In this document: positions 54,896 to 64,000 of the stretch, in pieces | Layout: every line of letters begins with the position of its first letter | Position numbering within the stretch: position 1 is the first letter of the stretch | Source: Halopseudomonas aestusnigri | GTDB lineage: Bacteria > Pseudomonadota > Gammaproteobacteria > Pseudomonadales > Pseudomonadaceae | Length of the DNA: 64,000 bases | NCBI RefSeq assembly: GCF_002197985.1 | Contig: NZ_NBYK01000004.1 | Coordinates: 62,001 to 126,000, forward strand | Direction: 5' to 3' | Notes under the pieces: generated by a model | What the model saw: only the letters and a program-made list of their open reading frames with translations | Told to the model about the DNA's origin: nothing | Database searches by the model: none | Translations under genes and position numbers: made by a program

Positions 54896-55786
54896 ATGAA
54901 AGCACCACGTGTAACCCTCGAACAATGGCGCACCCTGCAGGCGGTCATCGACCACGGCGGCTTTGCCCAGGCAGCTGAGGCGCTGCACCGCTCACAGTCC
55001 TCGGTCAGCTACACGGTAGCGCGCATGCAGGAACAACTGGGCGTGCCGCTGCTGACCATTGAGGGCCGCAAGGCGGTGCTGACCGAGGCCGGTACGGTGC
55101 TGCTCAGGCGCTCCCGCCAGTTGCTGTCGCAGGCGAGTCAGCTGGAAATGCTGGCCACCGAGATGGAGCTGGGCTGGGAGCCGGAAGTGCGTCTGGTAGT
55201 CGACGCCGCTTACCCGACCGAACGGCTGGCCAGTGCCCTGCGCGCGTTCATGCCACAAAGCCGTGGCTGCCGGGTACAACTGCGCGAGGAGGTGCTCTCC
55301 GGTGTGGAAGATTGCCTGCTTGATGGCTCCGCCGACCTGGCCATTTCCGGGCTCAGCATCGCCGGCTTCCTGCCGCAACAGCTCAACTCGGTCGACTTCG
55401 TCGCGGTTGCCCACCCCGAGCATCCGCTGCACCAATTGCAGCGCAGCCTGACCCATGACGATCTGCAAGGCCACCTGCAGATCGTTATCCGCGACTCGGG
55501 GCAGCACAAGCCCAGGGATTCCGGCTGGCTTGGCGCCGAGCAACGCTGGACGGTAGCCAGTCTGGGCACCGCCGCCCGCATGGTCGCCAGCGGCCTGGGC
55601 TTTGCCTGGCTACCCTGCCACGAGATACGCCACCTGATCAACGACGGCAAACTGAAAGCCTTGCCGCTGGAGAAAGGCGCCAACCGCTCGGTACCACTGT
55701 TCCTGTACGCCAACAAGGACCGTCCGGTCGGCCCGGCCACGCGAATTCTTGCCGACCTGATCATTGAACATTCGATGACAGACTGA
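54896..55786 (+). CDS. LysR-family transcriptional regulator
   Basis: A 296-residue regulator: winged helix TLEQWRTLQAVIDHGGFAQAAEAL and HRSQSSVSYTVARMQEQLGVPLL, then a periplasmic-binding-like effector domain (VRLVVDAAYPTERLASAL). ATG 54896 has GAGGA upstream. It is divergent from the small exported protein and near azoR, so it may control these; its effector is unknown. Confidence 0.92.
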   Translation: MKAPRVTLEQWRTLQAVIDHGGFAQAAEALHRSQSSVSYTVARMQEQLGVPLLTIEGRKAVLTEAGTVLLRRSRQLLSQASQLEMLATEMELGWEPEVRLVVDAAYPTERLASALRAFMPQSRGCRVQLREEVLSGVEDCLLDGSADLAISGLSIAGFLPQQLNSVDFVAVAHPEHPLHQLQRSLTHDDLQGHLQIVIRDSGQHKPRDSGWLGAEQRWTVASLGTAARMVASGLGFAWLPCHEIRHLINDGKLKALPLEKGANRSVPLFLYANKDRPVGPATRILADLIIEHSMTD

Positions 55787-55853
55787 TGCAGCACTTCAAT
55801 TGACAGGACGTCCATGCATAGAATGCCATCTCTATTCGTCAGGGACGCCGTCC

Positions 55854-56693
55854 ATGCCACAGATCCGACTGAACGACTGTGAATTCCATTACACCGACCA
55901 GGGCTCGGGCCAGCCAGTACTCTTGCTGCACGGTCTTGGTTCCAGCGAGCAGGACTGGGAATACCAGATACCCGCGCTCAGCGTCCATTACCGCGTGCTG
56001 TGCCTGGATATGCGTGGCCACGGCGGCACCGACAAAACCGGCAAGGGATACTCGATAGCCCAGTTCGCCCGGGACTGCCTGGCCTTCATCGAGGCAATGG
56101 GGCTGGAAAAGCCGCATATCGTCGGCCTGTCGATGGGCGGCATGATCGCCTTCCAGCTCGCCACGGACGCCCCTGAGGTGCCGGCCAGTCTGACCATCGT
56201 CAATAGCGCACCCGAGGTCATCCCTCGTCGCCCGGCTGAACTCTGGATGGCCGGCAAGCGCCTGTTTTTCGCCCACGTATTACCAATGTCGACCATCGCC
56301 AAGGGGCTCTCTCGCCTGCTGTTCCCCAAGCCTGAGCAGGTGAACCATCGGCAAACATTCATCCAGCGCTGGACCGCCAACCATCGACGCAGCTATCTGG
56401 CGTCGCTGCGGGCGATCGTCGGCTGGGGCGTCAGTAACCAACTGGACCGTATCAGTTGCCCGGTGCTGGTCGTCAGCGCCGATCAGGATTACACCCCGGT
56501 TGACCTCAAGCGCGAATACGTCAGTCGCATGGGCGACGCCAGGCTTGAGGTGATTGCCGATTCACGGCACGCTACCCCGGTTGACCAACCCGACGCTTTC
56601 AACACGCTGTTGCTGAATTTCCTGAGCCAGGTCGACAGCAGCCGCGTAACAACAACGACAGAGCCTGCCCAGGCAGGCCTTTCCACCCTCTGA
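55854..56693 (+). CDS. alpha/beta hydrolase
   Basis: A 279-residue hydrolase. VLLLHGLGSSEQDWEYQ is the oxyanion region, GLSMGGMIAF the nucleophile elbow (Ser), VSADQDYTP holds the acid and DSRHATPVDQP the His. Fold and length fit esterases, lactonases or C-C hydrolases. It lies 13 kb from the steroid genes in a housekeeping region and is not obviously the missing HsaD. ATG 55854 follows AGGGA at a loose distance. Confidence 0.88.
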   Translation: MPQIRLNDCEFHYTDQGSGQPVLLLHGLGSSEQDWEYQIPALSVHYRVLCLDMRGHGGTDKTGKGYSIAQFARDCLAFIEAMGLEKPHIVGLSMGGMIAFQLATDAPEVPASLTIVNSAPEVIPRRPAELWMAGKRLFFAHVLPMSTIAKGLSRLLFPKPEQVNHRQTFIQRWTANHRRSYLASLRAIVGWGVSNQLDRISCPVLVVSADQDYTPVDLKREYVSRMGDARLEVIADSRHATPVDQPDAFNTLLLNFLSQVDSSRVTTTTEPAQAGLSTL

Positions 56694-56708
56694 CCACGGA
56701 GTCAAACC

Positions 56709-57275
56709 ATGCTCAAACACCTGATTGGTGCCACTACCCTGCTGCTGCTCAGCAGCACCGCGCTGGCCGAAAACCCGCGTGTGCAACTGACCACCAACCT
56801 CGGCGACATCGTTGTCGAGCTGAACGAGGAGCAGGCACCCATCAGCGCCGCCAACTTCCTGCGTTATGTCGAAGCAGGCCACTACGACGGCGTGATTTTC
56901 CACCGTGTGATCCCGGGCTTCATGATTCAGACCGGCGGCTTCGACAGCAACATGCGTCAGCGTGAAACCGGCAACCCGATCAAGAACGAAGCCGACAACG
57001 GCCTGCGCAATCTGCGCTACACCCTCGCCATGGCCCGCACCGGCGTAGTCGACAGTGCCACCAGCCAGTTCTTCATCAATCTGGATAACAACGACTTCCT
57101 CGACCACGGCTCACGCGACTTCGGCTATGCCGTGTTCGGCAAGGTCGTCAGCGGTGAACAGGTTGTTGAAACCATCGGCAAGGTACCCACCACCAGCCGC
57201 AGCGGGCACCAGAACGTACCGGTCAACCCGGTCACCATCATCAGCGCCACCCGCCTGGAAGACGGCACCGAGTAA
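56709..57275 (+). CDS. ppiA: periplasmic peptidyl-prolyl cis-trans isomerase A (cyclophilin)
   Basis: A 188-residue cyclophilin with a signal peptide ([20 protein letters not shown]). The active core is seen as [24 protein letters not shown] and the Trp position replaced by Phe/Tyr in FGYAVFGKV, as in bacterial periplasmic forms. It helps fold envelope proteins. It starts 15 bp after the hydrolase stop. Confidence 0.93.
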   Translation: MLKHLIGATTLLLLSSTALAENPRVQLTTNLGDIVVELNEEQAPISAANFLRYVEAGHYDGVIFHRVIPGFMIQTGGFDSNMRQRETGNPIKNEADNGLRNLRYTLAMARTGVVDSATSQFFINLDNNDFLDHGSRDFGYAVFGKVVSGEQVVETIGKVPTTSRSGHQNVPVNPVTIISATRLEDGTE

Positions 57276-57280
57276 GCCCG

Positions 57281-58405
57281 CTACTCAGTTGCCTGCCGGA
57301 ATGGCAGGTAGCTGATTGCCTCCTGCCGATAGGCTTTCACCCCCGCGCGCTCGCGCAGCAAAAAATCCGCTACCGCCCCGTGCAAGCCCGGCTGCAGCTT
57401 GTGCCATGACTGTGTCAACACCGGCTCAAAGCCGCGCACCAGCTTGTGCTCACCCTGCGCCCCGGCATCAAACCGCTTTAGCCCTTCAGCAATGCAGCGC
57501 TCCATACCCTGATAGAAACAGGTCTCAAAGTGCAGGCGGTCAAACTCCTCAAGGCAACCCCAGTAACGCCCATACAGGGTGTCGCCACCCGCGAGGAACA
57601 GCGCACCTGCCACCGGCCGCTCACCCTGCATGGCAAACAGCAGGCGAACGCTGGCCTGGCAGTAACGGTTCAACAAGATAAAAAACTCAGGCGGCAGATA
57701 GGGCTCCTGTCCGCGCTTGTAATAGGTCGCCGCGTAAAACGGGTAGAACTGCCGCCAGACCGCCTCATCCGATTGCTCGCCGGTCAGCCAGCGGAACTCG
57801 ATCCCCTGATCGCGAATCGCCTGCCGCTCCTTGCGAAAGTTCTTGCGCTTGCGCGAGTTGCAGGCGGCCAGAAAGTCATCGAAGCACTGATAGCCCCGGT
57901 TGTACCAGTGAAACTGGCAACCCAGTCGCTGCAGCCAGCCATGCTCCTGCAACAGATCGTTCTCGCTGCCAAGATTGAACAGCAGATGGAGGCTGGACAC
58001 CTCACCGGCCTGCAACTCGGCATCCAGCCCGCCAAGCAGCGCACCGGCCGCCGCCGGGTCCCGTGCGATCAAACGCGGCCCCTGCACCGGTGAAAACGGC
58101 GCCGCACTGAGGTATTTCGGATAATAGCGCTGCCCCGCCCGCTCCCAGGCTTCGGCCCATTGCCAGTCGAACACGTACTCACCCCAGGAGTGGCTTTTGC
58201 GATACAGCGGCATCAGTGCCAGCAGCTCACCGTCCTGCTCGACCACCCGGTGTGCAGGCTCCCAGCCAGAGGCCGCGCATACCGCTCCGCTTTCTTCCAG
58301 TGCGCGCAGAAAGCCGTGGCACAGAAACGGATAGTCCGCCGCGAGCAGAGCGTCCCAGCTGGCGGCATCAACATCATTGATCGAACGTAAGCGTTTCGGC
58401 ACCAT
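57281..58405 (-). CDS. GNAT-fold peptidoglycan-recognition/acetyltransferase-like protein (DUF482)
   Basis: A 374-residue protein with a duplicated GNAT/FemAB-like fold: FLRALEESGAVCAASGWEP, NSRKRKNFRKERQAIRDQG and LYGRYWGCLEEFDRLHFETC are typical of the DUF482 (COG3146) family. ATG 58405 (MVPKRLRSIND) was chosen because it gives the family length; the frame runs open to 59101 over the divergent ada gene. The activity of the family is not established. Confidence 0.85.
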   Translation of the reverse strand: MVPKRLRSINDVDAASWDALLAADYPFLCHGFLRALEESGAVCAASGWEPAHRVVEQDGELLALMPLYRKSHSWGEYVFDWQWAEAWERAGQRYYPKYLSAAPFSPVQGPRLIARDPAAAGALLGGLDAELQAGEVSSLHLLFNLGSENDLLQEHGWLQRLGCQFHWYNRGYQCFDDFLAACNSRKRKNFRKERQAIRDQGIEFRWLTGEQSDEAVWRQFYPFYAATYYKRGQEPYLPPEFFILLNRYCQASVRLLFAMQGERPVAGALFLAGGDTLYGRYWGCLEEFDRLHFETCFYQGMERCIAEGLKRFDAGAQGEHKLVRGFEPVLTQSWHKLQPGLHGAVADFLLRERAGVKAYRQEAISYLPFRQATE

Positions 58406-58537
58406 GGAGCAAAACCCATCCGGCAAATGACACAGCAGCCGATGATGACCGGCTGCCGATTCAGTAGCAAGATACCGGATGCAGCCCCGATCTGCCGCAG
58501 GCAACATCGATAGCAGACACCTCGGCGAGACACGGCA

Positions 58538-59605
58538 ATGATCCATACACCTCCAGACAGTCTGACCCGGCAGCGCCTGCAGCAGATCCAGGCCCGAGAT
58601 GCCGCCGCAGATGGCCGCTTTATCTACGCTGTGATCACCACTGGCGTGTATTGCCGCCCTAGCTGTCCATCCCGTCACGCACGCACCGAAAACCTGCGTT
58701 TCTTCGACAACACAACCGAGGCTCGTGCGGCAGGCTTTCGCCCCTGCCTGCGCTGCAAACCGGACACCGATCCAGATGCCGCTCGGCAGGCGCGCATTAC
58801 CCGCCTCTGCCGCCTGATTGAGCAGGCCGAGCAGGCGCCAACCTTGCAGCACCTGGCCGAAGCAGCCGGGCTGAGTCGCTGGCACCTGCAACGTGAATTC
58901 CGCAGAGAAACCGGCGTGACACCCAAAGAGTATGCCCGCGCCGTGCGGCAAAAACGTCTGCTGCAACAGCTTGCCGACGCCCCAACAGCGACAGATGCCG
59001 CTTTCGCTGCCGGGTTTGGCTCGACCAGCCACTTTTACGCTGAAGCCCCCGGTGAACTCGGTATGCCTGCGGCGGATTATCGTCGGGGCGGCTGCAAGCA
59101 ACAGATCGGTTTTGCCATCGGTCCCTGCCCGCTCGGCCGCGTGCTGGTCGCCCGCAGCGCACAGGGCATCTGCTCGATCCTGCTGGGTGATGATGACACC
59201 CTGCTGGAAGCTGATTTGCGAGCACGCTTTCCGAAAGCCCAGTGCACGCCCGATACGGGCCTTGGCGACCAGCTGAGCGCCGTGGTCGCGCTGATCGAGT
59301 CACCACACCAGGCGCAGCAGCTGCCGCTGGACATTCGCGGCACCGCCTTTCAACGGCGCGTCTGGCAGGCGCTGCAAGCCATCCCGCCAGGCCAGACCCG
59401 AAGCTACTCCGAGCTGGCCGAGGCCATGGGCTCGCCCAGCGCCGCAAGGGCGGTCGCCGGCGCCTGCGCTGCCAACCCGCTGGCTATCGTCGTGCCCTGC
59501 CACCGTATTGTCCGCAGCGACGGCAGCCTGTCTGGCTACCGCTGGGGCATAGAACGCAAACGCGCGCTCCTGCAACGCGAAGCGCAGGGCCCAAAGGATG
59601 ACTGA
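58538..59605 (+). CDS. ada: Ada: methylated-DNA-protein cysteine methyltransferase and transcriptional activator
   Basis: A 355-residue protein with all Ada parts: zinc/methyl-acceptor cysteines at 39, 43, 70 and 73 (VYCRPSCP, PCLRCKPD), an AraC-type helix-turn-helix (LAEAAGLSRWHLQREFRRETG) and a C-terminal O6-methylguanine methyltransferase with VVPCHRIVRSDGSLSGY (Cys near 321). It repairs alkylated bases and phosphotriesters and activates repair genes. alkA overlaps its 3' end by 8 bp. Confidence 0.97.
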   Translation: MIHTPPDSLTRQRLQQIQARDAAADGRFIYAVITTGVYCRPSCPSRHARTENLRFFDNTTEARAAGFRPCLRCKPDTDPDAARQARITRLCRLIEQAEQAPTLQHLAEAAGLSRWHLQREFRRETGVTPKEYARAVRQKRLLQQLADAPTATDAAFAAGFGSTSHFYAEAPGELGMPAADYRRGGCKQQIGFAIGPCPLGRVLVARSAQGICSILLGDDDTLLEADLRARFPKAQCTPDTGLGDQLSAVVALIESPHQAQQLPLDIRGTAFQRRVWQALQAIPPGQTRSYSELAEAMGSPSAARAVAGACAANPLAIVVPCHRIVRSDGSLSGYRWGIERKRALLQREAQGPKDD

Positions 59606-60509
59606 ACCCGGTACCGCACTGCGCCTCACCCTGCCCGCCGACTTTCGTCATGCCGATGTGCTGCGCTTCTACGCCCGTGACCGCGAGCAGGTCTCGGAAC
59701 GCACAACAGGCCAGCGCATCGAAAAGGCCCTGCACAGGCAAGGCCACCCCACCCTGCTGCAACTGGATTTCAGCGAACCCGGCAGCGTGCTGGCCCAGCT
59801 GTCGATTGCAGAACCCGACACCACTGCGTTCCTGCATTACCTGCGCAACCTGCTCGGCCTCAATCAGGACATCGACGGCCTGCGCATTGCCCACGGCGCA
59901 CACCCCGAGATCGCCCGGCTGCTCAGGCAAACACCCGGCCTGCGCATGCCGCAAAGCGCCAGCCCGTTTGAAGCCGCGTGTTGGGCCATCATCGGCCAGA
60001 TGATCAGCGTCGAAGCTGCCATCTCCGTACGCCGCCGCGTTATTCGCGCACTGGGTACGCCACTGACCAACGGCATGCATTGCCACCCCCAACCCAGCGC
60101 ACTGCTGGGCGCGTCACCAGACGAGCTGCGCAGCTGCGGCCTGTCCGCCAGCAAAGCCGCCACCCTGATACGCCTGGCCGAGGCAGTAGAAAGCAACCAG
60201 TTGCCATTGGACACCTGGGCTGCCACCACCCCGTCCCCCACCGCAGCCATTGTCGAAGGCCTCGCCAGCATCAAAGGCATCGGCCCCTGGACCCAGAGCT
60301 ATATCCTGCTGCGCGGCTACGGCATACTCGACGGCTCCATGCACGGCGACGTCGTGGTGCGCAAACGCCTCGGTGCCCTGCTCGATCTGGCCGAAGCACC
60401 GGACCAAGCATTTACCCAACAATGGCTCGCCCAGTTCGGCTCCTGGAAAGCCCTGGTCGCCGCCCACCTCTGGGCCATGCAGACCGATGCCCAAGCCAAG
60501 GACTACTAA
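59598..60509 (+). CDS. alkA: DNA-3-methyladenine glycosylase II (AlkA-type)
   Basis: A 303-residue HhH-GPD glycosylase: CWAIIGQMISVEAAISVRRR and the helix-hairpin-helix IKGIGPWTQSYILLRGYG, with the catalytic Asp in MHGDVVVRKRL. An AlkA N-terminal domain occupies the first about 100 residues. It excises alkylated purines. The start overlaps the ada stop, so the two are translationally coupled. Confidence 0.92.
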   Translation: MTEPGTALRLTLPADFRHADVLRFYARDREQVSERTTGQRIEKALHRQGHPTLLQLDFSEPGSVLAQLSIAEPDTTAFLHYLRNLLGLNQDIDGLRIAHGAHPEIARLLRQTPGLRMPQSASPFEAACWAIIGQMISVEAAISVRRRVIRALGTPLTNGMHCHPQPSALLGASPDELRSCGLSASKAATLIRLAEAVESNQLPLDTWAATTPSPTAAIVEGLASIKGIGPWTQSYILLRGYGILDGSMHGDVVVRKRLGALLDLAEAPDQAFTQQWLAQFGSWKALVAAHLWAMQTDAQAKDY

Positions 60510-60663
60510 CAGCGATAGTGCTGGCTGTGCAAAGTCGGCATCCTGCTCCCTTGCCACTGGCCCCACTCCGCTGCGCATGTCTACAATGCCCCTGACCCAC
60601 ACAACAACAGCGACATAAGGCTTTCTCGACAATGGCTTTCAGTTCCCACGGCAGTGGCGCCCT

Positions 60664-61569
60664 ATGATCAGGCACTGGTTCGGTATTTTCCGCGCAGCGG
60701 TGCAGAACTGGCTTGATAGCCAGGCCTTTATTTATGCCGCTGCTCTGGCGTTTTTCACGGTGTTTTCCATCGCGCCGGTGCTGGTGGTGGTCGTGGCGCT
60801 GGTGGGGTTTGTGTTGGGTGAGCGCGCGGTAGAGGGTCAGCTGTTTGCGCAGCTTGAGGGCACCATCGGGCCCGAGGCGGCGGGGGTTATTCAGACGGCG
60901 GTAGCCAATTCGCAGATAGATCAGAGCGGCATCTGGCCGGCGTTGATTGGCATTCTGGCGACCATCGTTGGTGCAACCACGGTGTTCGGCAAGATGCAGC
61001 AGTCGCTGAACCAGATCTGGGGCGTGGCACCGCGCCCGTCGCGTAACAACCTTTGGCTGTTGATCAAAAGTCGCCTGCTGTCGCTGACCCTGATTCTGGC
61101 TATCGGTTTTATTCTGCTGGTGTCGCTGACGCTGTCTGTCGCCTTCAGTGCAGTAATGGCCTTTGCCGACAGCTGGCTGCCCGTTCCGGCACCGGCCATG
61201 GTGGCGATGGAGTTTTGCCTGTCTCTGGCGTTGACCACGCTGCTGTTTGCGGCGATGTTCAAGATTCTGCCGGATGTGCTGCTGTCGTGGCGTGATGTGC
61301 TGGTAGGCGCCTTTATTACAGCAGTACTGTTCGCCGCCGGCCGCTCCCTGATTGCACTCTATCTGGCCTACTCGGCTACCGCGTCGGCCTATGGCGCTGC
61401 CGGCTCGCTGGCCCTGCTGCTGCTCTGGGTGAACTATTCCTCGATGATCCTGCTGTTTGGTGCCGCCTTTACCCGGGCGCACCTGGAAGGCCGTGGTCTG
61501 GAAGTGCGGCCCAAGCGCACGGCGGTGCGCGTGCAGCGCGAGTTGATAGCCAAGGCGCCGCAGGACTGA
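60664..61569 (+). CDS. YihY/BrkB-family inner-membrane protein
   Basis: A 301-residue protein with six predicted membrane spans: FIYAAALAFFTVFSIAPVLVV near the N-terminus and the family pattern YAAALAFFTVFS, TVFGKMQQSLNQIWG and SASAYGAAGSLALLLLWVNYS. No catalytic site is known for the family; roles in envelope transport are suggested in other bacteria. ATG 60664 has no strong ribosome binding site. Confidence 0.9.
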   Translation: MIRHWFGIFRAAVQNWLDSQAFIYAAALAFFTVFSIAPVLVVVVALVGFVLGERAVEGQLFAQLEGTIGPEAAGVIQTAVANSQIDQSGIWPALIGILATIVGATTVFGKMQQSLNQIWGVAPRPSRNNLWLLIKSRLLSLTLILAIGFILLVSLTLSVAFSAVMAFADSWLPVPAPAMVAMEFCLSLALTTLLFAAMFKILPDVLLSWRDVLVGAFITAVLFAAGRSLIALYLAYSATASAYGAAGSLALLLLWVNYSSMILLFGAAFTRAHLEGRGLEVRPKRTAVRVQRELIAKAPQD

Positions 61570-61718
61570 CCCCGTCGCGGCCAGCTAGGCTGCCGCACAC
61601 AGGTATTTAGCAAGCGACGGCTGCCGAATCACGCCGGCTTATGCAGCCGGCGCAATCCCCCATCCTGCACGCAACTCCCGTAAGTTATGCCCACAACAAT
61701 AAAAGATGGAGTACACGC

Positions 61719-62915
61719 ATGAAGAAAGGGATCCTTTCGATCATTGTGCTGCTGGCAATCGCCTGCGGCGTTTTCTGGGTCACGGCCGACCAGGATATGC
61801 GCCGACTGGCGCTTAACCTGCCAACCAGTACCAATGTGCTGTTCTGGTCCGAAGATCAGCGCGATGCCGGTTTCAGGGCACTGGATCGCCTGCCGGTTCT
61901 GAGCAAGTCTCGGGTAATCGAGGCCGGTGACAACGTATATGCCCTGCCCGACGGCGCGCCGCTGGATGCAGGTTTGGATATAGATGCCTACATGGACGCC
62001 CAGCGTGCCGCGGCACTGATCATCGTGCACAACGGCAAGGTACGGCTCGAAAAGTACGCCATGGACTTTGGCCCCGATGGGCGCTGGACCAGTTTCTCGG
62101 TCGCCAAGTCATTTACCTCGACGCTGGTCGGCGCCGCGATTCAGGACGGTTACATCAAAAGTATCGACGACATGGTGTCGGACTACATACCGGACCTCAA
62201 GGGCTCGGCGTACGACAACGTGACCATAGCCCAGCTGCTTACCATGACCTCGGGCGTGGCATGGAACGAGGATTACGCCGACCCGAACTCGGACGTAGCC
62301 CGCTTCAACTCGCACACTGCCGAGCCTGGTATGGACGTGACCGTCAGCTATATGCGCCAGCTGCAAGCCGAGGCCGAGCCCGGTACCAAATGGGTGTACA
62401 AAACCGGCGAGACCAACCTGATTGGCGTGCTCGCCAGCTCAGCCACCAATAAGCCGCTGGCGGAGTATCTGTCGGAAAAGATCTGGAAACCCTTTGGCAT
62501 GCAACAGGACGCCACCTGGCTGCTCGGCTCCACCGGCCATGAAATCAGCGGCTGTTGCGTGCAGGCCGCCACCCGGGACTACGCCCGCTTCGGCCTGTTC
62601 ATGCTCGGCGGCGGTATCGCCGGCGGAAAGCAGGTACTGCCCGAGGGCTGGATCACCGAGGCTACCCACAAACAGGTGGATATCGGCGTGCCGGGCCGCG
62701 GCTACGGCTATCAGTGGTGGACCCTCGACGACGGCGCCTACATGGCCCAGGGCATTTTCGGTCAAAGCATCTTTATCGACCCTGACCGCCAACTGGTTAT
62801 TGCCGCGAACGGCAACTGGCCGCAGGCGACAGATAATCAGGGTGGCACTCAGGGCAAGGACCGTTTGGCCTTTTACCGCCAGGTACAGCAAGCCATCGAC
62901 GCAGAGACACCGTAG
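61719..62915 (+). CDS. serine hydrolase (class C beta-lactamase fold)
   Basis: A 398-residue protein with an N-terminal hydrophobic anchor (ILSIIVLLAIACGVFWV). SVAKSFTSTLVG holds the Ser-x-x-Lys catalytic pair and WVYKTGETNLIG the Tyr region. Esterases and D-Ala-D-Ala hydrolases share this fold; a true beta-lactamase is not implied. ATG 61719 has GGAG upstream; the frame is open to 61641. Confidence 0.9.
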   Translation: MKKGILSIIVLLAIACGVFWVTADQDMRRLALNLPTSTNVLFWSEDQRDAGFRALDRLPVLSKSRVIEAGDNVYALPDGAPLDAGLDIDAYMDAQRAAALIIVHNGKVRLEKYAMDFGPDGRWTSFSVAKSFTSTLVGAAIQDGYIKSIDDMVSDYIPDLKGSAYDNVTIAQLLTMTSGVAWNEDYADPNSDVARFNSHTAEPGMDVTVSYMRQLQAEAEPGTKWVYKTGETNLIGVLASSATNKPLAEYLSEKIWKPFGMQQDATWLLGSTGHEISGCCVQAATRDYARFGLFMLGGGIAGGKQVLPEGWITEATHKQVDIGVPGRGYGYQWWTLDDGAYMAQGIFGQSIFIDPDRQLVIAANGNWPQATDNQGGTQGKDRLAFYRQVQQAIDAETP

Positions 62916-63040
62916 GGCGTGTCCAGCCGATGTTCCCGCGCTGGTCGCTGCTTTGCCAGCGAATCGGTGGAGACGCCTTTGGCTTACTCCACCCTACTAC
63001 GCAGCGCCAGCCCACAGACGTTTCCGCCAGATACACAGAC

Positions 63041-63065
63041 AAAAAAATCCCCGCGTGAGCGGGGA
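63041..63065 (-). terminator. rho-independent terminator of the DUF2057 gene
   Basis: CCCCGC-GTGA-GCGGGG followed on the minus strand by ATTTTTTT, 38 bp after the stop. Confidence 0.9.
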
Positions 63066-63103
63066 ATAAGGTGCAGCACACAAGCCTACGGGGTGTTACT
63101 CGA

Positions 63104-63814
63104 TTACTGAACGGCCCATTCGAGGAAGGCGTCACGGCTTTCCGGGCTGAGCATCAGGTAGATTTGCTTCAGGGTAGCAAGGGTCGATGCGTCATGCGGC
63201 AGGGTCTGGGCTGGCGCAGCAGCCTGCGACGGAGTCGGCACGGCCATCGGGACTTGCGCGGTAGCCTGGGGAGCCGCGCCAATCGGGGCGATACCGTGAT
63301 CCTGGGTGGCGACCATGGTGCCAGAACCGAACATTTCGCCCAGCAGCGACACATAACGCGGACCCGGTTCGCTGGCAACACGCTCGCCGGTGCGGGTATT
63401 GACGGCGACGCCTTCGAAGTTATTTTCCATTTCCTGAGCCTGCTTCAGGTTGCTCGGCTCATCGAACTCAATGCGCCAAACCTCGCCGGCCTGACCGTCG
63501 ATGGTGAAGGTCGCGCTGCGGGTACGGACGATTTCGTGGCTCAGACCGCCACCCACGTCGTAGCCGTTTTCAAAGTACGCATTGATGCGGTACTTGCCCG
63601 GCTGCAGCTCCAGCTGACGCAGGTTGTTGCCGACCATGCGATTGGCTTCCGGCGCAGGCTGACCGTTGATATTGAGGACCTCAAGGGTGTTGGGCATTTC
63701 AACAACCAGGACCTGCGAAGCAGGCTGTTCGGCGCCTGAGTACAGTTTGACGGGAGCCTGCTGGGCGCAAGCGGACAGCAGCGCGGCGGCGGCGAGACAG
63801 AGCAGTTGACGCAT
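63104..63814 (-). CDS. DUF2057 family lipoprotein
   Basis: A 236-residue protein with a lipoprotein signal (RQLLCLAAAALLSAC, lipobox LSAC). A DUF2057-type beta domain follows: PNTLEVLNINGQ, RQLELQPGKYRINAYFEN, YDVGGGLSHEIVRT. A Pro/Ala-rich linker and a short C-terminal helix (LKQIYLMLSPESRDAFLEWA) complete it. ATG 63814 gives the lipoprotein start; the longer frame does not. Function in the family is not well defined. Confidence 0.85.
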   Translation of the reverse strand: MRQLLCLAAAALLSACAQQAPVKLYSGAEQPASQVLVVEMPNTLEVLNINGQPAPEANRMVGNNLRQLELQPGKYRINAYFENGYDVGGGLSHEIVRTRSATFTIDGQAGEVWRIEFDEPSNLKQAQEMENNFEGVAVNTRTGERVASEPGPRYVSLLGEMFGSGTMVATQDHGIAPIGAAPQATAQVPMAVPTPSQAAAPAQTLPHDASTLATLKQIYLMLSPESRDAFLEWAVQ

Positions 63815-63918
63815 GGGATAGAACTCCTGGCACAAGTGAACATTGAGATCCGGTCGTGATCACACTTTATGACCACTTGGCGACGAGATTAAGACTGCAG
63901 GGTTTCACTTTAATGACA

Positions 63919-63950
63919 AAGCCGGACTGTTTTCTCAAACAGTCCGGCTT
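63919..63950 (-). terminator. terminator of the gene entering from the right edge
   Basis: AAGCCGGACTGTTT pairs with AAACAGTCCGGCTT, a 14-bp stem around GAGA, 31 bp after the stop codon at 63982. Confidence 0.8.
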
Positions 63951-63981
63951 CGGGTTACTTCGGTCCTGTCAGGTGACGGGA

Positions 63982-64000
63982 TCAGAAGTCGTAACGCAGG
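63982..64000 (-). CDS. C-terminal codons of a probable outer-membrane protein
   Basis: The last five codons before the stop read Leu-Arg-Tyr-Asp-Phe. A terminal aromatic Phe after alternating residues is the BamA recognition pattern of outer-membrane barrels. A strong terminator follows. The identity cannot be told from so little. Confidence 0.35.

Noticed and set aside
55854..56693. Alpha/beta hydrolase as the missing HsaD
   Set aside because: It has only the general catalytic triad, lies among housekeeping genes, and is not linked to steroid genes or the palindrome.

Overview
The window looks like the chromosome of a GC-rich gammaproteobacterium of the Pseudomonas/Halopseudomonas type. The evidence is the gene order thrS-infC-rpmI-rplT-pheS-pheT-ihfA-merR-tRNA-Pro, the order uvrB-aminotransferase-tRNA-Asn, and an AUU-started infC. 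No genus can be fixed from the sequence alone. Genes fill almost the whole window. I saw no insertion sequence, integrase, CRISPR array or rRNA.

Positions 1 to about 41,400 form a steroid/bile-acid catabolic region, with operons as follows. (a) 6401 down to the window edge, minus strand: an SDR, a SnoaL-fold protein, an Old Yellow Enzyme, a KstD-family flavoprotein and a translationally coupled acyl-CoA dehydrogenase (ACAD) pair. (b) 6863-10615, plus strand: an AraC-type regulator, a class II aldolase, a TauD/TfdA dioxygenase and a D-2-hydroxyacid dehydrogenase, pathway unknown. (c) 16424-10705, minus strand: an SDR and a set matching the mycobacterial igr operon (MaoC-DUF35 fusion, second MaoC, thiolase-like aldolase, two ACADs), which removes the last steroid side-chain carbons. 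(d) 16562-17347: a crotonase. (e) 20577-17531: a DUF1302 outer-membrane protein and a DUF1329 protein. (f) 27108-20735: HsaA-like hydroxylase, 3-ketosteroid 1-dehydrogenase, an SDR, a KshB-like reductase and a FadD3-like CoA ligase. (g) 30410-27243: an aldehyde dehydrogenase and a chemoreceptor. (h) 30597-36517: HsaB-like flavin reductase with a MarR-like tail, an SDR, the meta-cleavage tail enzymes HsaE, HsaG and HsaF, and an MFS transporter. (i) hsdA (3-alpha-hydroxysteroid dehydrogenase), an EthD-Tat amidase pair and a second MFS transporter. Together they cover 3-OH oxidation, ring-A dehydrogenation, ring-A hydroxylation after 9,10-seco opening, side-chain removal, and conversion of the C5 ring-A fragment to pyruvate and propionyl-CoA. 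KshA, HsaC and HsaD are not in the window.

The main new observation is an 18-bp palindrome, consensus RTCGTCC-N4-GGACGAY. It lies ahead of most of these operons (cores at 2280, 6458, 16482, 27189, 30483, 30518 and 37396, plus weaker copies). It looks like the operator of a regulator encoded outside the window, possibly defining a steroid regulon.

From tRNA-Pro(GGG) at 42,166 to the right edge the content is housekeeping: translation genes, ihfA, uvrB, an aromatic aminotransferase, three tRNAs with clear terminators (two with clear sigma70 promoters), then azoR, a LysR regulator, a hydrolase, periplasmic cyclophilin, an alkylation-repair pair (ada-alkA), a BrkB-family membrane protein, a serine hydrolase, a DUF2057 lipoprotein and the last codons of a probable outer-membrane protein.
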